A DNA stretch of 44,345 nucleotides from an uncultured Eubacteriaceae bacterium (lineage in GTDB: Bacteria > Bacillota > Clostridia > Lachnospirales > CAG-274), in contig CAMTZM010000019.1 of the NCBI GenBank assembly GCA_947086655.1, forward strand, positions 1-44,345, given 5' to 3'. Shown here in pieces: positions 9,229-17,749 of the stretch; position 1 is the stretch's first letter, and each line of letters begins with the position of its first letter. A program made the position numbers and the translations under genes. Below the pieces are notes generated by a model. The model was not told the DNA's origin, did no database searches, and saw only the letters and a program-made list of their open reading frames with translations.

Positions 9229-9393
9229 CTAAAATACCGCTTTATTAAACTTTAGTTTAGGCATATCAGGCTTATACAGCGTTTCATTGATATTATTAAA
9301 GTAATCATACCAGTTAGAAAGCAAATACTCAATATCTTCCTCATTAACGCCTATTATCTTAGCGCAGACAAATATAATTTTATACAAATACAT
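9229..9393 (-). CDS. Small ORF of unknown function, possibly a 3' remnant
   Basis: This 54-residue reading frame starts at an ATG without a convincing ribosome binding site, and the frame stays open a few codons further upstream. The protein contains IIGVNEEDIEYLLSNWYDYF and ends KPDMPKLKFNKAVF. Coding is suggested by ordinary codon use and by an imperfect hairpin directly after the stop on the minus strand (TCAGTCAATA with TATTGGCTGA, bases 9199-9228). I do not recognise the family. It may be the C-terminal end of a larger gene lost upstream, in keeping with its position between a mobile-type nuclease gene and another orphan. Confidence 0.35.
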   Translation of the reverse strand: MYLYKIIFVCAKIIGVNEEDIEYLLSNWYDYFNNINETLYKPDMPKLKFNKAVF

Positions 9394-9644
9394 TATATTT
9401 TCTATAATATATTTAACTATGGTTTATAAATATTAAACAATTTTTCTAAAATAATATAAGACTTTCAGTTTATTTTTTACGTATGTAAAAATATAATTAT
9501 GAAAAATATAACAAATAATTAATAAGTAATTCATACAATGTTCATAATTATAGTTTATTATTTTATTATAAGTAATTTATTTTAATACTATATAATACAA
9601 CATAACTGCTTATTGCATGTAAGCACATTGGAGGATTGATAATA

Positions 9645-10172
9645 ATGATAAATTTAATTTCTTTACAGTCAAAAAATTTTAGTTACATAATTTATGCGCT
9701 TATGAGTACACAAAATATTATTTTTTCAGCCTTAAAGCTTGATAAAGAAGAAAATAATATAACACCAGATGATATTAATGAGATTTTTTATTCTATTTCA
9801 GATAATTCAAAAAAAATAAAAAAACTTCTTAAACGTAAAAATAGTATTGAAAAAGAGATTGTATCGCTTATGGATATTTCTCTTTACTCAAAGCAAAAAC
9901 TAACAAATAAACAAATTAAGTATTATAAAGAATATTCTGAATCTCTTCAATATGATGGTTCTTTTCTTAAAATTAATTTAAAAGCCGTTATGGATGATGA
10001 TTATTTTAAAAATATTATAAATCAAATCTTGCTAAATGAAGGAGATTATAGTAAAATATATAAAGAGCTGAAAGAAATAGCTGATTACCAGTATAATGCG
10101 CTTTTTTGCCTTAACCGTATTATATTAAAGGGTAATAAGTTTATTAAAAGTTTTACTGTCTTTAAACTTTAA
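9645..10172 (+). CDS. Hypothetical protein, charged and helical
   Basis: This is an unrecognised protein of 175 residues, rich in Lys, Ile, Asn and Tyr, predicted mostly helical, with no signal peptide or clear membrane segment. A basic stretch (KKIKKLLKRKNSIEKEI) lies near residues 55-72. ATG 9645 is preferred because GGAGG lies 10 bases upstream; a TTG at 9636 is too close to that site. About 250 bases of AT-rich DNA without other visible features precede it. The PspC gene follows 66 bases downstream in the same direction. No function is proposed. Confidence 0.65.
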   Translation: MINLISLQSKNFSYIIYALMSTQNIIFSALKLDKEENNITPDDINEIFYSISDNSKKIKKLLKRKNSIEKEIVSLMDISLYSKQKLTNKQIKYYKEYSESLQYDGSFLKINLKAVMDDDYFKNIINQILLNEGDYSKIYKELKEIADYQYNALFCLNRIILKGNKFIKSFTVFKL

Positions 10173-10238
10173 ATTAAATGAATCGTATATATTTTTGTAA
10201 CGAGGCATTTATTAATTGTTTATGAGAGGTTGATAAAT

Positions 10239-10427
10239 ATGAATAAAAAATTGCGTTTATCGGCAAATAACAAAATTATTGCAGGTGTATGCGGTGGTAT
10301 AGGCGAATATTTTTCGGTCGACCCTACATTAGTTAGGATTGCTGTTGTTTTGCTGGGACTTGTGTTTAATTTTTCACTTGTTATAATTTATATAGTTTGC
10401 TGGGCTATTATGCCTACCTCAGAATAA
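10239..10427 (+). CDS. PspC domain protein
   Basis: This 62-residue protein is almost entirely one PspC domain, the small membrane domain first described in the phage-shock envelope-stress regulator PspC. RLSANNKIIAGVCGGIGEYF is the diagnostic N-terminal motif. It is followed by VDPTLVRIAVVLL and a hydrophobic membrane segment (LGLVFNFSLVIIYIVCWAIM, about residues 39-58). Stand-alone PspC proteins of this size are common in Clostridia and usually have unknown roles. ATG 10239 is chosen over TTG 10230 because AGAGG sits 9 bases upstream. No pspA or pspB is nearby. Confidence 0.9.
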   Translation: MNKKLRLSANNKIIAGVCGGIGEYFSVDPTLVRIAVVLLGLVFNFSLVIIYIVCWAIMPTSE

Positions 10428-10468
10428 TTTAGCGTTAAAAATAAGATGTGTTTATTTTTATAGGCAGG

Positions 10469-10507
10469 GTGTCACAGAATGAAATTTTGTGATACTTTCC
10501 TTTTTTT
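10469..10507 (+). terminator. Rho-independent terminator after pspC gene
   Basis: GTGTCACA pairs with TGTGATAC (one G-T pair) across an 11-base loop, followed by TTTCCTTTTTTT. Confidence 0.7.
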
Positions 10508-10562
10508 GTGATGGTCTGTCGATTTTTATTGTAAAATTTATTTAAAAAATATTAAATAGGTA

Positions 10563-10591
10563 TTTACAATTTAATCTGTATATAGTATAAT
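10563..10591 (+). promoter_or_regulatory. Sigma-A-type promoter of nrdD
   Basis: TTTACA and TATAAT are separated by exactly 17 bases, ending 36 bases before the nrdD ATG. No NrdR box pair is recognisable around it. Confidence 0.7.
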
Positions 10592-10627
10592 CAACATTGA
10601 TATAATACTAAATACGGAGGTATACTC

Positions 10628-12979
10628 ATGAAATCAAGCCTATTAAATAAAAATTCGGGATATAGACAGATTAAGGAAATAATAAAACGTGACGGCAGAA
10701 GTGTTTATTTTGACGCTAATAAAATTTTGCAGGCTATAATGAAATCTTTTGATGCTGTGGGTGAAATACGCAGTGAAAGTTACTGTAAAGAACTTGTTGA
10801 TGAAATTACATCTGATATTATTTATAAAATACCAGATAAACCTCAAGTTGAGCAAATTCAGGATATAGTTGAGGAATGTCTTATAAGACGAAATCATGCG
10901 AAAGTTGCTAAAGCCTATATTCTTTATAGAGCAGAGAGAAATAGAGTTCGAGAAATGAATACAAGGCTTATGAAAATATATGAGGATATAACTTTCAGCG
11001 ATTCAAGAGACAGTAATATAAAAAGAGAAAATGCAAATGTAAACGGAGATACCGCAATGGGTACTATGCTTAAATATGGCTCGGAGGGTGCTAAACAGTT
11101 TTATCATATGTATATTTTAAAACCGGAACATAGTCAGGCACATAAAAACGGAGATATACATATACATGATTTAGATTTTCTTACAATGACTACTACATGT
11201 TGTCAAATAGATTTAGTTAAACTATTTAAAGATGGTTTTAGTACAGGACACGGAACTTTAAGAGAACCTAACGATATAGCAAGTTATTCAGCGCTTGCGT
11301 GTATAGCTGTACAGTCTAATCAAAATGACCAGCATGGAGGACAGAGTATACCTAATTTTGATTATGCACTTGCAGACGGCGTAAGAAAGACGTTTAAGAA
11401 AAAATATAATTATAATATGGCAAGAAATTTAGAATTGCTTTATGATTGTGAGAATGCCGACTATATTATAAAAGAAATTGGACAGGCTTTAAAAGAAAAC
11501 AAAGTTGAAATTTCTATAAATAATTATAAAAATTATGTAGAAAATGAAAAAATACTTCTTTTAAATAATGGCTTTGATGAGGAAGGCATTAACAAAATTC
11601 AGTCGCTTGCTTATAAAAATGCTCTGTCTGCTGTTGATAGAGCTACATATCAGGCAATGGAAGCTTTAATACATAATTTGAATACAATGCACTCAAGAGC
11701 CGGAGCACAAACTCCTTTTTCTTCAATAAATTATGGTATGGATACATCAGAGGAAGGAAGAATGGTTGTTAAAAATCTTCTTTTGGTATTGGAAAAAGGA
11801 CTTGGAAACGGAGAAACTCCTATTTTCCCTATTCATATATTTAGAGTTAAAGAAGGTATTAACTTTAACGATGGAGACCCTAATTATGATTTATTTAAGT
11901 TAGCGTGCCGTGTAAGTGCAAAAAGGCTTTTTCCGAATTTTTCATTTCAAGATGCTCCTTTTAATTTAAAATATTATAAAGAAGGACATCCAGAGACTGA
12001 AATAGCATATATGGGTTGTCGTACAAGAGTTATGGCAAATGTATACGATTCTGAAAAAGAAATAACATATGGACGTGGAAATTTAAGTTTTACATCAATA
12101 AATCTTCCAAGGATTGCTTTAAATGCTGATGGAAGTATTGAAGATTTTTTTAAGGAATTAGATAATAAAATTGATTTGTGTATTGACCAGCTTTTAGACA
12201 GATTTAAAATTCAATGTGACAAGAAAGTTAAAAATTTTCCGTTTTTAATGGGACAGGGAATCTGGATTGGCAGCGATAAGCTTGGTTATAACGATTCTGT
12301 TTGCGAGGTTTTAAAACATGGTACATTATCCGTAGGGTTTATAGGACTTGCGGAATGTTTAAAGGCTTTAATTGGAGAGCATCACGGAGAATCCGAAACG
12401 GCGCAAAAGCTTGGTTTGAAAATAATAGGACATATGAGAAAAAGAATGGATGAGGAATCAAATAAAAGAAAACTGAATTTTACTTTACTTGCTACACCGG
12501 CAGAAGGTTTATCAGGAAGGTTTGTTAAAATAGACAAAAAGGTATATGGTGAGATAAAAGGTGTAACAGATAAACAATATTATACAAATAGTTTTCATGT
12601 TCCTGTGTATTATGATATAAATGCTGTTAAAAAAATTGATATTGAGGCGCCTTACCATGAGCTTACAAATGCTGGACATATTACATATGTTGAACTTAAT
12701 GGAGATACGGCTCAAAATATTGAAGCGTTTGAAAAAATAATAAGATATATGAAAAAAGCCGGCATTGGTTATGGTTCAATAAATCATCCGGTAGATAGAG
12801 ACCCTGTATGTGGATATTCCGGCATTATAGGCGATAAATGCCCTAAATGCGGAAGAAACGAAAGCGAATATCCATTTGAAAGAATAAGAAGAATTACAGG
12901 ATATCTTGTAGGGACACTTGAAAGATTTAATGATGCTAAGCTTGCTGAGGTGAAAGACAGAGTAAAGCACGGATTATAA
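10628..12979 (+). CDS. nrdD: Anaerobic (class III) ribonucleoside-triphosphate reductase
   Basis: NrdD reduces ribonucleoside triphosphates to deoxyribonucleotides without oxygen, using a glycyl radical installed by the radical-SAM activase NrdG. An ATP-cone domain occupies about residues 15-105 (IIKRDGRSVYFDANKI). The catalytic barrel includes HIHDLDFLTMTTTCCQ and QNDQHGGQSIPNFDYALADG. A C-terminal zinc site follows (CGYSG then CPKCG). The radical glycine is in RRITGYLVG, near residue 758 of 783. The length is normal for the family. GGAGG lies 7 bases before the ATG. It is followed by miaA after 21 bases. No nrdG is adjacent or elsewhere in the window, although nrdD-nrdG pairing is common. 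Confidence 0.97.
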   Translation: MKSSLLNKNSGYRQIKEIIKRDGRSVYFDANKILQAIMKSFDAVGEIRSESYCKELVDEITSDIIYKIPDKPQVEQIQDIVEECLIRRNHAKVAKAYILYRAERNRVREMNTRLMKIYEDITFSDSRDSNIKRENANVNGDTAMGTMLKYGSEGAKQFYHMYILKPEHSQAHKNGDIHIHDLDFLTMTTTCCQIDLVKLFKDGFSTGHGTLREPNDIASYSALACIAVQSNQNDQHGGQSIPNFDYALADGVRKTFKKKYNYNMARNLELLYDCENADYIIKEIGQALKENKVEISINNYKNYVENEKILLLNNGFDEEGINKIQSLAYKNALSAVDRATYQAMEALIHNLNTMHSRAGAQTPFSSINYGMDTSEEGRMVVKNLLLVLEKGLGNGETPIFPIHIFRVKEGINFNDGDPNYDLFKLACRVSAKRLFPNFSFQDAPFNLKYYKEGHPETEIAYMGCRTRVMANVYDSEKEITYGRGNLSFTSINLPRIALNADGSIEDFFKELDNKIDLCIDQLLDRFKIQCDKKVKNFPFLMGQGIWIGSDKLGYNDSVCEVLKHGTLSVGFIGLAECLKALIGEHHGESETAQKLGLKIIGHMRKRMDEESNKRKLNFTLLATPAEGLSGRFVKIDKKVYGEIKGVTDKQYYTNSFHVPVYYDINAVKKIDIEAPYHELTNAGHITYVELNGDTAQNIEAFEKIIRYMKKAGIGYGSINHPVDRDPVCGYSGIIGDKCPKCGRNESEYPFERIRRITGYLVGTLERFNDAKLAEVKDRVKHGL

Positions 12980-13000
12980 TTTTTTTTGGAGTAGATGATT

Positions 13001-13951
13001 ATGTTTAAGCCTCTTATAATAATTACAGGTCCAACGGCGTGTGGTAAAACAGATGTTTCTGTAAAGTTTGCACAAAAAATCGGCGGAGAGATTATCTCCG
13101 CCGATTCAATGCAGGTATATAAATATATGGATATAGGAACGGCTAAAATAAAAAAAGAGGAAACACAAGGCATAAAGCATTATCTTATAGACGAACTTTA
13201 CCCCAATGAGGAATATTCAGCTGCCGTTTTTAAAAATAAGGCTAAAGATTATATAGATAACATATATGAAAGAAAAAAAGTTCCAATAGTTGTTGGGGGA
13301 ACAGGTTTTTATATAAACGCTCTTATATATGATAATGACTTTTCAAAAGTATATAATGATTATAAATATAGAAATGAAATTGAAAATATTTATAAACAAA
13401 AAGGAAATATGTATATATATGAAATGCTTAAAAAAGTTGATTATGAATCAGCGGAAAAAATTCACCCTAACAATGTAAAAAGAATTATAAGGGCACTTGA
13501 GTTTTATAAACAGACAGGCAAAAAGATTTCAGAGCATAACGAATTTGAGAAAAAAAGAAAATCACCTTATAACGTAATGTTATGTATACTTTTTATGAAT
13601 AAAGAATTATTGTATAATAGGATAAATAAACGTGTTGATTTAATGCTTAAAGAAGGGCTTTTGGAGGAAGTTGAGAGACTATTAAAGATGTATGATACAA
13701 GCTTAACTTCAATGCAGGGTATAGGCTATAAGGAGATAGCTGAATACTTTTTAGGCAATCTTTCATATGAAGATGCCGTTAGTTTGCTTAAAAAAAATAC
13801 AAGACATTTTGCTAAAAGACAGCTTACATGGTTTAAACATCAAATGGAAAATGCAATTTGGATTGATGTTGAAAAATTTTCTAATGCTGATGTTCTTTCA
13901 GATTATATTTATTCTATATATTTAAAGGAGTATTGCAATGAACATAATTAA
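13001..13951 (+). CDS. miaA: tRNA dimethylallyltransferase
   Basis: MiaA transfers a dimethylallyl group to N6 of adenine 37 in tRNAs that read U-starting codons. The P-loop GPTACGKTD is at residues 9-17. IISADSMQVYKYMDIGTAK and VGGTGFYINALIY are the conserved substrate-binding segments, and the C-terminal half has ITSMQ-like SMQGIGYKEI. It is 316 residues, the usual size. The ATG at 13001 is preferred because GGAG lies 9 bases upstream; an in-frame ATG at 12995 would be only 3 bases from it. The gene overlaps the next one by 14 bases. Many Firmicutes have hfq directly after miaA, but it is absent here. Confidence 0.95.
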   Translation: MFKPLIIITGPTACGKTDVSVKFAQKIGGEIISADSMQVYKYMDIGTAKIKKEETQGIKHYLIDELYPNEEYSAAVFKNKAKDYIDNIYERKKVPIVVGGTGFYINALIYDNDFSKVYNDYKYRNEIENIYKQKGNMYIYEMLKKVDYESAEKIHPNNVKRIIRALEFYKQTGKKISEHNEFEKKRKSPYNVMLCILFMNKELLYNRINKRVDLMLKEGLLEEVERLLKMYDTSLTSMQGIGYKEIAEYFLGNLSYEDAVSLLKKNTRHFAKRQLTWFKHQMENAIWIDVEKFSNADVLSDYIYSIYLKEYCNEHN

Positions 13952-15245
13952 TGAAATGCTTTTAAACGATTTTAATATAAAAGATGAGGTGCTTAAATTT
14001 TGCGATATTTCTGAAAATAGAGTCTCGGAAATATTTAAGGATATTGAGAAAAGGGAGCAATATAATCAATATAAAGTAATTAAGGCAATGCAAAAGAATA
14101 AGTTAAGTGATATTCATTTTGCAGCGTCTACGGGATATGGATATAATGATTTAGGCAGAGACGTACTTGAGAATATATATGCTGATGTGTTTAAAGCGGA
14201 AGCGGCATTAGTACGCCCTCAAATTATTTCAGGCACTCATGCGCTTACAGTAGCTATGTTTGGAAATTTGAAATATGGAGATGAACTTCTTTCAGCAGTT
14301 GGAAAACCATATGATACGCTTGAAGGAGTAATAGGAAACAAAAGGAAAGTAAAAGGTTCATTAACAGAGCATGGAATTATATATAAACAGGTTGATTTAC
14401 TTGAAAACGGAGTTGTTGATATTGAAGGTATTATAAAAGCAGTAAATAGCAAAACAAAGCTTGTTACAATACAAAAGTCAAAAGGATATTGCTTTAGGAA
14501 AAGTCTTAGCAATGAAGAAATAAAGAATATAATTGACGCTGTAAAAAGTGTAAATCAAAATGCTGTATGTATGGTAGATAATTGCTATGGTGAATTTGTA
14601 GATATAATTGAGCCGATAGAGGTAGGTGCTGATTTAGTTGTAGGCTCTTTAATAAAAAATCCTGGTGGAGGGCTTGCTCCAGTAGGAGGGTATATTGTAG
14701 GCAAAGAAGAATATGTGAATAATGCCGCTTATAGATTAACTGCTCCAGGGCTTGGAAAAGAAGTTGGTCCAAGTTTGGGAATAACACCATCAATGATACA
14801 AGGATTATTTTTAGCACCTTCTGTTGTAAGTGCAGCTCTTAAAGGAGCAGTATTTGCATCAGATATTTTTGAAAGATTGGGTTTTGAAGTGCAGCCATCA
14901 CCTTTAAATAAACGTGCTGATATTGTACAAGCTATAAATATGAAAACAAAAGAAAATGTAATTGAATTTTGCTGCGGAATACAACAAGCGGCAGCCGTTG
15001 ATAGTTTTGTTGTTCCGGAACCGTGGGATATGCCGGGGTATGATTGTCCGGTTATTATGGCAGCAGGAGCTTTTGTTCAAGGTTCTTCAATTGAGCTTAG
15101 CGCAGATGCACCAATAAAACCACCATATACGGTTTATATTCAAGGAGGGCTTACATGGAATCATGCAAAGCTTGGTATAATTACTGCTTTAGATAGATTA
15201 TATAGAAAAAATAAAGAAATACAAAATATTTTAATAAAATTGTAA
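13938..15245 (+). CDS. PLP-dependent methionine gamma-lyase-like protein (YnbB family)
   Basis: This protein of 435 residues belongs to the family often labelled aluminium-resistance or methionine gamma-lyase family protein (B. subtilis YnbB). It is a fold-type I pyridoxal-phosphate enzyme whose physiological substrate is not established. FAASTGYGYNDLGRD and VRPQIISGTHALTVAMFGNL are characteristic of the family. The probable PLP lysine is in GSLIKNPGGGLAPVGGYIVG (about residues 235-254), and the preceding MVDNCYGEF carries the cofactor-ring aspartate. It starts inside miaA (14-base overlap) with AAAGGAG 8 bases upstream, so the two are translationally linked. This miaA-ynbB order is common in Firmicutes. 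Confidence 0.92.
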   Translation: MNIINEMLLNDFNIKDEVLKFCDISENRVSEIFKDIEKREQYNQYKVIKAMQKNKLSDIHFAASTGYGYNDLGRDVLENIYADVFKAEAALVRPQIISGTHALTVAMFGNLKYGDELLSAVGKPYDTLEGVIGNKRKVKGSLTEHGIIYKQVDLLENGVVDIEGIIKAVNSKTKLVTIQKSKGYCFRKSLSNEEIKNIIDAVKSVNQNAVCMVDNCYGEFVDIIEPIEVGADLVVGSLIKNPGGGLAPVGGYIVGKEEYVNNAAYRLTAPGLGKEVGPSLGITPSMIQGLFLAPSVVSAALKGAVFASDIFERLGFEVQPSPLNKRADIVQAINMKTKENVIEFCCGIQQAAAVDSFVVPEPWDMPGYDCPVIMAAGAFVQGSSIELSADAPIKPPYTVYIQGGLTWNHAKLGIITALDRLYRKNKEIQNILIKL

Positions 15246-15317
15246 CTTTTTTATAAATAAATTTGCTTTTACTACATGTTTTGATATATAATGTAATAAA
15301 GAAATTTAATATATGGA

Positions 15318-16493
15318 GTGATTACTATTAATAATAAACAATATCCTGATATTAAAAAGAAACTTTGTTATATTATGACTGCTGTTTTTGTTGGTGTTTT
15401 AATTGTAACATTTTTTGCTGTTTATTTTTTATTTTATTATGTAATTAATTATGAAAATAACGTAAAAATCAATAAGACTTATGATTATCTAAAACAGCAT
15501 ATAAACTATGACGTTTTTAATTATCCATTTAAAAACGGAAAAGAAATTGATGCGGCATTTGACAATATGATTATATTTAATAATATTAAATCATTAATGT
15601 CGGTTAATTCCATGTATGTGCTTGAAATTACAAGAGAGGGAGAAATAATTTATACGTCTGGTTATTCAGATAAACTTGATGTTAGTTCATATTATTACGC
15701 CGGAAGAAAAGTTCCGGATGTAATTAATGACTATGCAAAAAGAGCTTTTGAAGAAAATAAAGTTATTTTATCTGAAAAACCGTTAAATGAAGATGGTATT
15801 AAAGGTTATATGTGTATATATCCTATTAATATTAAAGATGAATTAGTTGGAGCAATATGTGTTAATTTTGACTTTGAGGAAAACAGAAAATTAAGCAGTG
15901 TAGTTTTAAAGTGTACAGGGTTCTTTTCCATAATTTTGCTGATTTTATTTTATAAGTTTGCCTCTATAATTTTTAACAAGGCTATTTATAATATAACAAG
16001 CGCTATTGTTTATAGAGATAACCTTACAGGTTTGCAAAACAGACTTGCTTATGAGGAAAAGCTTGAAAAACTTAATAAGGAAATTGGCGAAAACAGTTCA
16101 GATAAGTATAAGCTTTGTATTTTGATTTATGATTTGAATAATTTAAAGAAAATAAATGATACGTTAGGACATCTTGCCGGAGATAAATATATTTATGATT
16201 CAGCCCGAATAATAAATAATTGTTTTGAAAGTGTTGGGGTTACATATAGAATCGGCGGTGATGAGTTCGCTACTGTTATTATGGATTATGACAAATCTGT
16301 AATTGAAAAAAGTATTGATTTATTAAATCTAAAACAGGAAGATTATAATAAAATACAACAAACTATTGATATGAGTATTTCATATGGCATTGATTATTAT
16401 AAGTATGGACAAGATTTGAATACGGTTTCTATAATAAAACGTGCAGATGAGAAAATGTATAAAATGAAACGAGAAAAGAAATTAAAAGGTTAA
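15318..16493 (+). CDS. Membrane-bound GGDEF protein (probable diguanylate cyclase)
   Basis: It probably makes the second messenger cyclic di-GMP from two GTP. A membrane segment (about residues 18-43) is followed by an extracytoplasmic sensor region of about 150 residues and a second membrane segment (about 196-216). The GGDEF domain begins at YRDNLTGLQNRLAYEEKL, has IYDLNNLKKINDTLGHLAGD, and has an intact GGDEF signature near residue 313. The residues before it (ESVGVTYRI) do not form the RxxD inhibitory site, so product feedback is probably absent. No EAL or HD-GYP domain is present. The start is uncertain: GTG 15318 lacks a ribosome site at good spacing, whereas GGAGTG lies 6 bases before an ATT at 15327; no in-frame ATG precedes the first membrane segment. 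Confidence 0.9.
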   Translation: MITINNKQYPDIKKKLCYIMTAVFVGVLIVTFFAVYFLFYYVINYENNVKINKTYDYLKQHINYDVFNYPFKNGKEIDAAFDNMIIFNNIKSLMSVNSMYVLEITREGEIIYTSGYSDKLDVSSYYYAGRKVPDVINDYAKRAFEENKVILSEKPLNEDGIKGYMCIYPINIKDELVGAICVNFDFEENRKLSSVVLKCTGFFSIILLILFYKFASIIFNKAIYNITSAIVYRDNLTGLQNRLAYEEKLEKLNKEIGENSSDKYKLCILIYDLNNLKKINDTLGHLAGDKYIYDSARIINNCFESVGVTYRIGGDEFATVIMDYDKSVIEKSIDLLNLKQEDYNKIQQTIDMSISYGIDYYKYGQDLNTVSIIKRADEKMYKMKREKKLKG

Positions 16494-16515
16494 TAAAATA
16501 TATACAAAAACAGCA

Positions 16516-16559
16516 AAAAAAAGAAAATCAATATATTTAAAATTGATTTTCTTTTTTTG
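16516..16559. terminator. Bidirectional terminator between convergent genes
   Basis: A perfect 17-bp stem (AAAAAAAGAAAATCAAT with its complement) encloses a 9-base loop and ends in T runs on both strands. It separates the GGDEF gene from the convergent gene at 16594. Confidence 0.85.
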
Positions 16560-16593
16560 TTTTAAAAAGTATTTGACCTTATAATAAAAAAAG

Positions 16594-17028
16594 TTAATTG
16601 CAAAATACGTCGTCTTCAAACAAATCGTCATAGTTAACATTGCCATATGATGAAATTGGTTCTATTATTTCCTCATCATCTTTAATATTGCCAATTGAAA
16701 TTCCTATAATTTGATTAAAAAATATAATTATACTTTTAAAAATAAATTCAGGAGAATCATTTACAAGACATGCGTCTTTTAATATTATATAGCAATCACT
16801 GTCAGCGATAGTATCGCTTTTATTGTTTTTTGCGTATTCTGCTGATATTTTATTAATGTCATTAATGAAACTGTCGTCTTCATTTTCTAATTTTACATTT
16901 ACTAATTCACCTTGAATTAGACCTTTTGATGTTAAAACGAAAAGCTGTTTTCCTTCAAACTTTTCATTGTCTGCAACAGCGTTGTACAGCCCTGTAATTA
17001 ATTTTTGTTTAAGAGTTTGTTTTTGCAT
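16594..17028 (-). CDS. Hypothetical protein, acidic C-terminus
   Basis: This is a 144-residue soluble protein I do not recognise. It opens MQKQTLKQKLITGLYNAV. It contains GKQLFVLTSKGLIQGELVNV, which looks like a small beta-barrel segment of the kind that follows a site-specific ligand or spore/envelope domain, but this is not diagnostic. It ends in an acidic tail (YDDLFEDDVFCN). The ATG at 17028 has AAAGGTGA 8 bases upstream; the frame extends 16 codons further to another ATG at 17076 without a ribosome site. It is monocistronic, convergent with the GGDEF gene. A TATAAT on the minus strand at 17155-17160 could be its -10 box. Confidence 0.7.
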   Translation of the reverse strand: MQKQTLKQKLITGLYNAVADNEKFEGKQLFVLTSKGLIQGELVNVKLENEDDSFINDINKISAEYAKNNKSDTIADSDCYIILKDACLVNDSPEFIFKSIIIFFNQIIGISIGNIKDDEEIIEPISSYGNVNYDDLFEDDVFCN

Positions 17029-17365
17029 TATTAAATCACCTTTCGATTTATATTTTGGGAAACATAGATTTAACACAGCACTGATTTAATATAAATAAGA
17101 AAACGACTATACAAAAAATATTAAGCCTATCAATGCTTTTTTGTGTATAAACAAATTATAACATATTATTTGAAGAAATAGAAATATTTTTTTCCAAAAA
17201 AACAAAAATATTTTTATTTATATTTAAAATATTTAAGTTTATAAAGTCATAAAACTGCATTTATTGGTTTTTTAGGCTTTATAACCTATAATAATTTATA
17301 AAGGTATTATATAAGCAAATTATTTGTATTTGTTATATTAGCAAATTGGGAGCAATCTTTACTTA
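17029..17365. other. AT-rich intergenic region
   Basis: No gene is visible. It holds a candidate minus-strand -10 box (17155-17160) and an imperfect inverted repeat (TATACAAAAAA at 17109 with TTTTTTGTGTATA ending at 17148) that would lie in the leader of the minus-strand gene. The remainder is AT-rich sequence leading into the IS110 remnant. Confidence 0.4.
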
Positions 17366-17629
17366 ATGTTTTTAAGAAGTTCCTTATTAAGGACTTATTC
17401 AGATATATTATATCATAACGAAGAACTAAAGTCATTAACTCGTTATCGTTTTGATAAAATTCAGAAACGGGCGCAATTAAAACAATCTATTGCAAGACTT
17501 GCAAATATCATTTTTACCGAAATTGAAAAACTCGTTTCATCTCTTAATATTAGTTTTAAGAAAATTAAAATGTTTGGTTTATATAGTGTGATAAATTTGA
17601 TATTATTAATAAAAGTTGTAATAATTTAG
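17366..17629 (+). pseudogene. IS110-family transposase remnant
   Basis: The 87-codon frame contains HNEELKSLTRYRFDKIQKRA and LKQSIARLANIIFTEIEKLV. This matches the segment of IS110-family transposases just after the N-terminal DEDD domain (usual form: SLTRYRF...LKQS..RL.NI.FPELEKLV). The N-terminal catalytic domain and the C-terminal transposase_20 domain are missing, and after about residue 65 the frame runs into unrelated hydrophobic codons. No terminal repeats are evident. This is a decayed insertion, not an active element. Confidence 0.75.
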
Positions 17630-17714
17630 TGTTATACTAAATTATTGTTTTAAAGATAATAAAAATGAACAAAAATAAATTTGTCAATTTATTAATTTTT
17701 TTGTAAGAAAACTA

Positions 17715-17743
17715 TTGCAATTTTTTTATATTGTAGTTATAAT
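17715..17743 (+). promoter_or_regulatory. Sigma-A-type promoter
   Basis: TTGCAA and TATAAT are separated by exactly 17 bases. It faces a terminator whose stem begins 26 bases downstream, with no ORF in between. Confidence 0.6.
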
Positions 17744-17749
17744 ATAGAT

